Positions 45,347 through 51,852 of a stretch of DNA of 51,852 bases are shown here, in pieces. The stretch is from NCBI GenBank assembly GCA_018712075.1, contig DVHN01000123.1:1-51852 (forward strand). The letters run 5' to 3'. The translations under genes and the position numbers were made by a program. How positions within the stretch are numbered: position 1 is the first letter of the stretch; each line of letters begins with the position of its first letter. The stretch comes from Candidatus Fimimorpha faecalis. GTDB taxonomy: Bacteria > Bacillota > Clostridia > Lachnospirales > Lachnospiraceae. Below the pieces are notes generated by a model. That model searched no databases and was not told where the DNA came from. It saw only the letters and a list, made by a program, of their open reading frames with translations.

Positions 45347-45398
45347 AAACATGCATCTTAAGTTGGAGTTTATTTCCAAACTAAGGTGCATGTTTTTT
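45347..45398. terminator. Terminator after aspartate kinase
   Basis: AACATGCATCTTA-a-GTTgGA and the matching CCAAAC-TAAGGTGCATGTT form a long stem followed by TTTTTT; the converging ABC permease gene ends 60 bases later. Confidence 0.8.
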
Positions 45399-45456
45399 AT
45401 GTCATAAGAAACTATCTTACATTAAAGTATTCATAAGGATCAATAAAACAAAAATC

Positions 45457-46332
45457 TTAGTATTTTCCAGAATAAAAATTGTTTTTTAAATGCCGTGCTG
45501 CAAAAAATAAAAATAACAATATAATAAGAAACTGAATTCCAATGCTGAATTGAATCCAATGTTCAATAATGAGGTTGGAATCATAAAATTTAGGGTAATG
45601 GAGCAATTCCAATAATATATCTGGATTTCCAGCCTGACGATTCATAATATAATAGAAAGTAATCGCAGGGTTTAAGATTAAACAATAAGAGGCAGGTGAG
45701 AGGGAGGTTTGAAACGTTGGGGTTACTGTCTCGGAAAACAATGTTGGAAATTCATTTAAAAATAATGTTCCAATAAAAAGAAAAAGGACAAATCCATAAC
45801 TAATAATGGTGGAGGTCGTTGTATGCCGAAAGTAGGAAGAAAAACAAATGCTACAACTTCCAATATAAATGGCACTAAACAACATATATCCAAGTAACAA
45901 TGCCAGGTCAGATACCTGAATTCCTCCATAAATAAATACAAGAGAAAGTACAGGGAGACTGGAAGTAATAAATAAAAAAGTGGTAGTTAAGCTGGCCATT
46001 AATTTACCGAGAATTAATGCAGCAGGAGTAATGTTTGTACTCAGCATTGCATCTAAAGTTCGCCGTTCTCGTTCTCCAGATATTGCAGCAGCAGTTTGTC
46101 CTGGAATAATTAATACTAATAAGAGAAATTCAATGGTAGCGATCATAATATAGAGCTGAAGCATGGCAGAATATTCTGCGGAGCCATTAAAGTGCATATC
46201 ATTTACAATATAGGAAAGACGGCTGATACCTACAAGCGCTAAAATGATATTAAATATAACGATAATGGCAAGGATGCGGACGGAACGATACGTACTCCGT
46301 ATTTCTTTTTCGTAAACGGGGTTTCGAAACAT
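45457..46332 (-). CDS. ABC transporter permease (ABC-2 type)
   Basis: The 291-aa protein begins MFRNPVYEKEIRSTYRSVR and has about six helices, with the ABC-2 coupling segment GERERRTLDAMLSTNITP between helices two and three. It forms the membrane part for the ATPase encoded just upstream; its start codon overlaps the ATPase stop by one base, so production is coupled. It is the last gene of a five-gene minus-strand operon headed by a two-component system. Substrate unknown. Confidence 0.85.
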   Translation of the reverse strand: MFRNPVYEKEIRSTYRSVRILAIIVIFNIILALVGISRLSYIVNDMHFNGSAEYSAMLQLYIMIATIEFLLLVLIIPGQTAAAISGERERRTLDAMLSTNITPAALILGKLMASLTTTFLFITSSLPVLSLVFIYGGIQVSDLALLLGYMLFSAIYIGSCSICFSSYFRHTTTSTIISYGFVLFLFIGTLFLNEFPTLFSETVTPTFQTSLSPASYCLILNPAITFYYIMNRQAGNPDILLELLHYPKFYDSNLIIEHWIQFSIGIQFLIILLFLFFAARHLKNNFYSGKY

Positions 46333-47261
46333 TAATTTTCCTCCTCTTCGCCGATTAATTGTAAAAATAAAGTATCTAAGTCTCCTTCTTCTCGATGAAA
46401 TGACTGGATTAATACATTTCCATCAATTAATTGTTTTAGAAGAAGGGATTCGTCTTGAGCATTTCCAGTAAATGTAATCTGAATATGAGATTGATCAATG
46501 GAAATTGTTTTAACGAGAGGATGTTGTTTTAAGATTTGTATGGCTGTTTCCATACCGCTATATACAAAAATAGAGAGCGGATTCGTTTTATTTACATTTT
46601 GTAGTACATCGGATAAGGAACCTTTTAGTAAAAATTTACCTGATTGTAAAATACCAACATGGGTGCATATATAGGAAAGTTCATTTAGATTGTGAGAACT
46701 AAGTAATATAGCTACTCCTTCTTGAGCAAACTGTCGCAGAATAGAACGAAGTAAGTTCCGATTATGGGGATCAAGTCCCGAAGCAGGCTCATCAAGTAAA
46801 AGAAAGTGAGGTGAGTGAATCATAACTCGAGCCAGGCAGAGACGTTGCTGCATACCACGGGAAAGGTCTTCTACGAAAGAATCGGAATAATCGAGCAGGT
46901 CTGCCATTTCTAATAATTCCTTCCAACGATTTCTGGCTTTTAATCCATATAACCCATGTGCATTAGCGAAAAATTCCATGTATTCATATACTTTTAGATT
47001 ATGATAAATGCCAAAAAAGTCTGGCATAAACCCGATTTGCTGTTTTAAAAGTTTATGATTATGAAGTAAATCGACATTATTGTATAAAGCACTTCCAGAA
47101 TTAGCTGGAATTAATCCAGAAAGAATACGCATGGTAGTAGTTTTTCCCGCTCCATTTCTGCCAATTAATCCAAAAATTTCGCCTGGAACAAGCTGAAAAC
47201 TAATTCCGTTTAATGCACGAACATTACCATATGATTTATAAAGTTGATTAATTGTTAACAT
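46332..47261 (-). CDS. ABC transporter ATP-binding protein
   Basis: This 309-aa ATPase has Walker A GRNGAGKTT, a Q-loop region, the variant signature LSRGMQQR and Walker B LLLDEPASGLDP, followed by a C-terminal extension of about 80 residues typical of CcmA/BcrA-like ABC-2 ATPases. It overlaps the 744-aa protein gene by 14 bases at its start and the permease by one base at its end. It powers the permease encoded next. Confidence 0.92.
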   Translation of the reverse strand: MLTINQLYKSYGNVRALNGISFQLVPGEIFGLIGRNGAGKTTTMRILSGLIPANSGSALYNNVDLLHNHKLLKQQIGFMPDFFGIYHNLKVYEYMEFFANAHGLYGLKARNRWKELLEMADLLDYSDSFVEDLSRGMQQRLCLARVMIHSPHFLLLDEPASGLDPHNRNLLRSILRQFAQEGVAILLSSHNLNELSYICTHVGILQSGKFLLKGSLSDVLQNVNKTNPLSIFVYSGMETAIQILKQHPLVKTISIDQSHIQITFTGNAQDESLLLKQLIDGNVLIQSFHREEGDLDTLFLQLIGEEEEN

Positions 47262-49482
47262 TATGAATTTCTCCTATTGCGGTAATTCTTGGAAGACGGG
47301 CATAACTATCTTCGGTATAGTATTGGACAAGTAAGCTATTCTCAGAAGTAATATAGTTTTCCAATTCTTCCTTCTTAAAATAAGTTTTGCCTGGATAGAC
47401 TTGTTCGTACTTATTTTTATTCCAAAAATAGATTTTGGAAACATAAGAAGTAGAACTGCCAGAGTTTGGAAACAATAATTCTAATTGCTCAATGGTACAG
47501 TCCTGTAAAATATCATAACGTACAGTAGCAAAATGACTATATATGGACTCTTCATCTTCGGAAAAATCGCCAGAAATTTTATGAGTTTCGGCAGGAAGAG
47601 AAGTATAGTATTCTTTTCCCATACGTGTTGTAGTTAAGGAAATTGGAATGGAAACAAGGGTTAGTCCATTCACTGAATAATCGGTGTCCAACTGAAAATT
47701 AGTAGTATTATTCGTAAATCCAATTAAGTATCCCATATTTTGATTAGAAAGATTGCATTTCTGTAAATAATAGTAAAGCAAATTTAGTTTCATATCCGTA
47801 TGAGAAGAAGACTCGGATGGTGTGAAAACAATTGGCTTTAATATACTGGAATCAGGAGGCTGGTAACTGGCTGAAGCATTCATTTGACTGTCGCAGTCTT
47901 CTAATGTGACAGATGTATTATTAGGAAACTCTCCAATTCGTATAAAATAGCCAGGTAAGGCTAAAAGTGCATGCGTGAGATCCATCCCCAATTGATTGGA
48001 TAAGACGCCTGAAACAGAGTTATCATAATAAGTTACATTGCCGGAGACGAATTGATCTTGGGGTATTGTAGATGTTTTTTCCAGCTGAAAATTACGCATA
48101 TTAAAAGCTACTAAATTATTGAATGTAAGTAAATAATCAGATTCCCTATAATCAATATAAATTTCGTGGCTTCCAAATGTCTGGTTGGAAAGAAGGTTAG
48201 AAGAAATAGATGTTTGTAGTGGAATTAATTGATAGCTATTATCAATTGAAACCGAGTAACTGCGGTTATAGGGAGCCTGAATTCCAGTGAATACGGATTC
48301 TTTTACTATATTATCTTCGTATTGCTGAATACTCACATAGTTTAAAAATGGATGAGAAAAACGAGTACTGCTGCCGAACAAGAAGATAATTCCTGCCACG
48401 AGAATGGAGATCATTGGCAGGGCAAAGCAAAAGTAACGAGTCTGATCACGTTTCTTTAATTGGTAATAAATGATTGGAACTAAAAGAAACAAATAGGTTA
48501 TCAAGATAAAACCATATAGAAAAAGGTTTACATCTGTTGTAGCCTGAACTTGGGAAGTGAGGGCGGCGGCTTCACTTTCTAAGGAATGAAGAATGCTAAA
48601 CGATGGTTGTTCCAAATTTAAAAGTAGATCATGACCAAACAATGATTCAATGAACGTATCTTGCAAAAGCTGATTGTTGATAAAAAAAGAGCCAATCGAA
48701 GTAAGAGAAACCGAGGAAGTAAAAAAACAACCATTGCCATAAGTATACTTAGCCAAGGTCGCATAATCTAATTCAGAAATTGTCATGTAGGATACATCAG
48801 AAGATGAAAACGGAATTAGTAAATCGGGTGATTCTGTTTGCTCGCCAAGTAAAAGAATTCCGCCATGGTATACCCAGTCTTTCAAACTTTCTATCTGTGT
48901 TTCATATAGAGTAGAAAGTTTAAAGTCATCAATAATAATACAGTCGAAGTTATCCAGCATTCGAAAATCAGAAGGTATCTCTTCTCCTGATAATGTATAA
49001 GAATAACATTCCAGGTCAAAATTGGTTAAGTTTAACTGGTTAAAATAATTGAGATTGTTTGAATCGTTGGATAACACTCCGAAAAAAATATGAGAATTTT
49101 CTGTCTCCTGAGGAAACGAGTAGTTTAAGACTATTTGCTCAGGAGGATTCTGAGAATTATAAATAGAAACAGAAATTCGCTCTTCAGAGGTGGAAAGAGG
49201 AACACAAAAGGTTACACGTACGGTTCCAGGAGAACTTGGATAAGGTTTTTTATATAAATACCGATCATTGGTATTGGTAGGAACACTTAGTTCAATTTCA
49301 CCTCCAGAGGCTGCATAGCCATTTTTTATAGTAATTGTAACAGGTGTATAGCGCCCTGGATTAATATAATTACCGTAGCCTACCTGAGCTTCAATAGAGT
49401 CAGAGGTCCATGTATTTGCAAAACTATAAATAGGTGTAAAAATCCATAGAAATAAAAATAAAAAAATAATGGTACGTTTCAT
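47248..49482 (-). CDS. 744-aa surface/membrane protein of the ABC operon
   Basis: A signal peptide (1-22) leads to an extracytoplasmic region (23-318) with a beta-rich part and a segment FDCIIIDDFKLSTLYETQIESLKDWVYHGGILLLGE (split: about 179-214) that resembles the GATase1/DUF4350-type fold seen in GldG-like partners of ABC transporters. Two membrane helices follow (about 319-341 and 349-371), then a second large extracytoplasmic domain (372-744). It lies 11 bases after the kinase gene and overlaps the ATPase gene. I recognise no named family for the full length; it is probably the substrate-facing or sensing partner of the ABC system. Confidence 0.7.
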   Translation of the reverse strand: MKRTIIFLFLFLWIFTPIYSFANTWTSDSIEAQVGYGNYINPGRYTPVTITIKNGYAASGGEIELSVPTNTNDRYLYKKPYPSSPGTVRVTFCVPLSTSEERISVSIYNSQNPPEQIVLNYSFPQETENSHIFFGVLSNDSNNLNYFNQLNLTNFDLECYSYTLSGEEIPSDFRMLDNFDCIIIDDFKLSTLYETQIESLKDWVYHGGILLLGEQTESPDLLIPFSSSDVSYMTISELDYATLAKYTYGNGCFFTSSVSLTSIGSFFINNQLLQDTFIESLFGHDLLLNLEQPSFSILHSLESEAAALTSQVQATTDVNLFLYGFILITYLFLLVPIIYYQLKKRDQTRYFCFALPMISILVAGIIFLFGSSTRFSHPFLNYVSIQQYEDNIVKESVFTGIQAPYNRSYSVSIDNSYQLIPLQTSISSNLLSNQTFGSHEIYIDYRESDYLLTFNNLVAFNMRNFQLEKTSTIPQDQFVSGNVTYYDNSVSGVLSNQLGMDLTHALLALPGYFIRIGEFPNNTSVTLEDCDSQMNASASYQPPDSSILKPIVFTPSESSSHTDMKLNLLYYYLQKCNLSNQNMGYLIGFTNNTTNFQLDTDYSVNGLTLVSIPISLTTTRMGKEYYTSLPAETHKISGDFSEDEESIYSHFATVRYDILQDCTIEQLELLFPNSGSSTSYVSKIYFWNKNKYEQVYPGKTYFKKEELENYITSENSLLVQYYTEDSYARLPRITAIGEIHNVNN

Positions 49483-49493
49483 AGTATTCTCTC

Positions 49494-50624
49494 CTAAGAG
49501 GAAAAAGGTTGTTTTTGGTTGGAAGGAATCGTTGGAAGTACTACCTTAAAGATAGTACCATTTAAACTGCTTTCAGCAGTAATGGAACCATTGTGGACGT
49601 CCACGATATTTTTGGCTATTGCGAGTCCAAGTCCTGTTCCGCCTGTCTGTGTGGAGCGGGACTGTTCCATACGATAAAACTTTTCAAAGATGGTATTGAG
49701 TTCATTGGCTGGAATAATACTGCCAAAGTTAATTACCTGAATCGTAACAGCAGTTTCTTCTGCATTTAGAATTACATTGATCATTTTGCCGTCATTTCCA
49801 TATTTCACTGCATTATTAAGTAAATTGTCAAATAGACGAGCAAGTAATGTGCCATCTCCAACAATGATTTTGGATGATACATTCGTATTATAACTGTATT
49901 CTAAATGATTTTGCTCAAAAATAGGATAAAATTCATCTAACAGCTGCGCTAATAAATTAACGATATCAAGTTCTGTCATTTTGGCAGTAATTTTACCATA
50001 TCCTAAGCTAGTAAAACCGAACAAATCTTCAATGAGAACTTGAAGATGACAAGATTTTTGGTAGGCGATAGAAAGATACTTCTTACGCATTTCTTCATCT
50101 AACGGGCGGTTACTGGATAACAATTCTAAATATCCGATAATAGAAGTGAGAGGAGTACGCAGATCGTGTGCAACGTTTGTGATTAGATCGTTTTTGGTTC
50201 GTTCTGCTTCTCTTTCACGTTCCATAAGACTACGAACTTGTTCGGCCATTTGATTTAGTTCCATTGCCATTTGGGAAAGTTCATTATCTCCTTCAATATC
50301 TACAGTAGTGGTAAGATCTCCGTTGGAAATTTTATGCATTGCAATGGAAAGTTTTTGCATATACTGCACCTGGCGATGCTGCATAAGGGCAAAGGAGACG
50401 CTAAAAATAAGGATTCCAATTAAAATATAGAGCAATGTCAGAAATAATGTCGTTCGATCATTTGCCTGCAAGACTACATTTTCATATCCTAAATCATTTA
50501 TAAAACGATTGATTAGCTTGATGCTTATAATAAGAAGAAAATCCAATACACATGCCAGCATTGTGCTAAGAATGATATGTACAAATAATCTTCCATGGAA
50601 GCTATATATAACATTACTTTTCAA
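49494..50624 (-). CDS. Sensor histidine kinase with very short sensor loop
   Basis: This 376-aa kinase has two membrane helices (about 14-38 and 58-82) separated by only about 20 residues, a HAMP domain, a HisKA domain with NVAHDLRTPLTSI (phospho-His153) and an HATPase domain with N, G1 and G2 boxes (NNAVKYGND, GTGLGLAI). The tiny loop marks an intramembrane-sensing type. The start is uncertain: no ATG lies near, so I take TTG 50624, overlapping the regulator gene by 11 bases; TTG 50636 is an alternative, and longer frames run inside the regulator gene. Partner regulator is upstream; the ABC genes follow. Confidence 0.85.
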   Translation of the reverse strand: MKSNVIYSFHGRLFVHIILSTMLACVLDFLLIISIKLINRFINDLGYENVVLQANDRTTLFLTLLYILIGILIFSVSFALMQHRQVQYMQKLSIAMHKISNGDLTTTVDIEGDNELSQMAMELNQMAEQVRSLMEREREAERTKNDLITNVAHDLRTPLTSIIGYLELLSSNRPLDEEMRKKYLSIAYQKSCHLQVLIEDLFGFTSLGYGKITAKMTELDIVNLLAQLLDEFYPIFEQNHLEYSYNTNVSSKIIVGDGTLLARLFDNLLNNAVKYGNDGKMINVILNAEETAVTIQVINFGSIIPANELNTIFEKFYRMEQSRSTQTGGTGLGLAIAKNIVDVHNGSITAESSLNGTIFKVVLPTIPSNQKQPFSS

Positions 50625-51315
50625 TTTTATATCCAACTCCCCATACTGTAGTGATAATCTTATTAGTTCGGTCTTCGTCGTGAATTTTGCTGCGTAGTCG
50701 TCGAATATGTACCATAACCGTGTTATTGGCCTCATAAACTCGTTCATGCCATACTCTTTGGAAAATTTCAGAAGTACTGAAGACTTTTCCTGCATTGGAA
50801 GCAAGTAAATATAAAATATCAAATTCTAACGGAGTTAGTTTGATTTCCTCCTCTTCTAACAGAACTTTATGGGTTGATTGATTAATAATGAGTCCATGGC
50901 AACAAATTTCATCTGAATTTTCAAAAAAAGAGTTGGATGGATTGAGTTCTGTGTAACGACGCAATTGAGATTTTACTCGTGCAGTAAGTTCCAATGGATT
51001 GAATGGTTTTGTGATATAATCATCTGCTCCAGTGTTTAAACCAAAAATTTTATCTAAGTCAGTAGTTTTGGCGCTTAAAAATATAATTGGGATATTGTTG
51101 GTTTTACGGATTTCACGACACATTTCCAATCCGTCCATTCCTGGCATCATAATATCTAAAATAGCAAGATGAATCGTAAATCGTTCCAATAGTTTTAGTC
51201 CATCGGCTGCATTATAAGCGCAATAAACTTGATATCCCTCTCCGTTTAGGTAGATTTCAATTAATTCTGCAATTTCTTTCTCATCGTCTACTACAAGTAT
51301 ATTTGCTTTTGGCAT
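50614..51315 (-). CDS. OmpR/VanR-type response regulator
   Basis: The 233-aa protein has a receiver domain (1 to about 120) with the acidic pocket VVDDEKE, phospho-Asp in HLAILDIMMPGMDG and the conserved Lys in TKPF, and a C-terminal winged-helix DNA-binding domain ending TVWGVGYKIEK. It should be phosphorylated by the kinase encoded next and likely controls its own operon. AGGAGG precedes the ATG, and a good promoter lies upstream at 51371-51399. Confidence 0.93.
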   Translation of the reverse strand: MPKANILVVDDEKEIAELIEIYLNGEGYQVYCAYNAADGLKLLERFTIHLAILDIMMPGMDGLEMCREIRKTNNIPIIFLSAKTTDLDKIFGLNTGADDYITKPFNPLELTARVKSQLRRYTELNPSNSFFENSDEICCHGLIINQSTHKVLLEEEEIKLTPLEFDILYLLASNAGKVFSTSEIFQRVWHERVYEANNTVMVHIRRLRSKIHDEDRTNKIITTVWGVGYKIEK

Positions 51316-51370
51316 AAATTCCTCCTAATTGGTCATAATTAGATAAAGTTTCACAGTATTTAATGTATAT

Positions 51371-51399
51371 AGTGTAACGTTTTTGATAAATAATGTCAA
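51371..51399 (-). promoter_or_regulatory. Promoter of the two-component/ABC operon
   Basis: On the minus strand, TTGACA and TACACT are 17 bp apart, about 60 bases before the regulator start. The spacing region holds no clear direct repeat for the regulator. Confidence 0.7.
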
Positions 51400-51575
51400 T
51401 TGTAAAATAGTTAAGATTCTTTTACATTTTTGTCACCTAACATGCAATTAAAATGAAAGGTATGTATACGGCGAAAATTTAATCCAAAAAAGAATAGGAA
51501 GAGTCGCTGTAGTGTTTGCATAAAAAAATAAATCAGGAATTATGAAAATTAGATAAATTTTTTTTCAAAAACTAC

Positions 51576-51604
51576 TTGCAATATTATTTTTTATAAGGTA
51601 TAAT
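51576..51604 (+). promoter_or_regulatory. Promoter of the S10 operon
   Basis: TTGCAA (51576-51581), a 17-bp spacer and a consensus TATAAT (51599-51604) lie ahead of the rpsJ leader. Confidence 0.8.
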
Positions 51605-51610
51605 AACAGA

Positions 51611-51832
51611 CGTTGTGGCATGATAGCGATGAAGCGTGAGGTTGCTGCCCAGATGTGGCAGGTGTTCCGTGGAGCGAATGTCAAGTTATGAAACTGGCGA
51701 CAAGTCACTGTACAATATAAGAAGATCTGCACATTGCAGGGATGACATGCGTGCAAAAGAAGATACGCATGGGTAAGTGTACAGTCACCGCTTGTCGTAC
51801 TGAAAAAGTGCGAAAAGGAGGCGACTTTTTTT
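51611..51832 (+). ncRNA. S10 (rpsJ) operon structured leader
   Basis: A 220-base leader separates the promoter from rpsJ. CGACAAG-tc-ACTGTACA (51698-51714) pairs with TGTACAGT-cacc-gCTTGTCG (51778-51797), enclosing an ATGCGT/ACGCAT hairpin. GCAAGCGTGAGG-like and GTGTTCCGTGG segments lie 5' of it. A ribosomal-protein-binding leader is expected for autogenous control, but I cannot name the exact family. Confidence 0.7.
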
Positions 51833-51852
51833 ATGGCAAGTCAAGTAATGAG
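51833..51852 (+). CDS. rpsJ: 30S ribosomal protein S10, 5' end only
   Basis: The last 20 bases encode MASQVM and the first two bases of an Arg codon, matching the N terminus of S10 in Lachnospiraceae, which opens the S10-spc ribosomal operon. AAGGAGG lies 11 bases before the ATG. The gene is cut by the window end; the identification rests on these residues plus the structured leader. Confidence 0.8.

Noticed and set aside
50614..50822. Longer histidine kinase start at 50822
   Set aside because: It would add 66 residues lying inside the response regulator gene in another frame; the membrane helix pattern begins after 50624.
51565..51756. Minus-strand frame across the S10 leader
   Set aside because: It overlaps a strong plus-strand promoter and a structured leader and has no ribosome site.

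Overview
The window reads as chromosomal DNA from a low-GC, spore-forming anaerobic Firmicute, most likely a Lachnospiraceae (Clostridium cluster XIVa) member. Pointers: AT-rich codon use with strong AGGAGG-type ribosome binding sites, a pyrophosphate-type phosphofructokinase, a YyaC-type spore protease, ChW repeats on a secreted glycosidase, a PurO-type IMP cyclohydrolase beside a stand-alone AICAR transformylase, and a truncated rpsJ with an S10 leader at the right edge. Species cannot be named from the sequence alone.

Layout. 1-4.9 kb: a lipoprotein alkaline phosphatase behind a four-copy 11-bp repeat that looks like a Pho box, and a YibE/F membrane protein, flanked by two related 'leader + small ORF + terminator' units. 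5-7.2 kb: PPi-phosphofructokinase (minus) and an OGG-type DNA glycosylase. 7.5-11.3 kb: a secreted GH85 endo-beta-N-acetylglucosaminidase with PKD-like, F5/8-type and six ChW modules. 11.4-13.5 kb: a ZTP riboswitch ahead of the two enzymes of the last purine steps. 13.6-18.9 kb: an OLD-family ATPase/TOPRIM protein, a candidate structured RNA, then yyaC divergent from a LysM membrane protein and a DUF5711-like protein, with an inverted pair of Spo0A-like boxes between them. 19.2-21.1 kb: a PTS EIIBCA of the sucrose/trehalose group with a cre-like site. 21.2-25.1 kb (minus): MFS transporter, surface PIG-L-type deacetylase, exonuclease III, a small conserved protein.

25.2-33.8 kb: a tetrapyrrole operon hemA-sirC-hemC-cobA/hemD-hemB-hemL that runs from glutamyl-tRNA to precorrin-2/sirohydrochlorin and lacks hemE/hemN locally, followed by dedA and rlmI. 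33.8-37.0 kb: an island-like insert behind rlmI, bounded by near-identical copies of the rlmI 3' end, carrying an AlbA_2/HATPase regulator, a decayed relic of a related gene and two small membrane proteins. 37.1-38.9 kb (minus): EamA transporter and a PflA-like radical SAM protein. 39.0-42.8 kb: an M-box before tandem mgtE genes, then a yybP-ykoY Mn2+ riboswitch before mntP. 42.9-45.3 kb: NUDIX hydrolase, DUF3783 protein, aspartate kinase. 45.5-51.3 kb (minus): a compact five-gene operon, response regulator - short-loop histidine kinase - 744-aa surface/membrane protein - ABC ATPase - ABC permease, which looks like an envelope-sensing module. 51.6 kb to the edge: S10 leader and the first codons of rpsJ.

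Most of the window is core metabolism under classic RNA control (ZTP, Mg2+, Mn2+, S10 leader). The least explained parts are the rlmI-associated island, the RNA after the OLD gene, the duplicated small-ORF units and the five-gene sensor/ABC operon.
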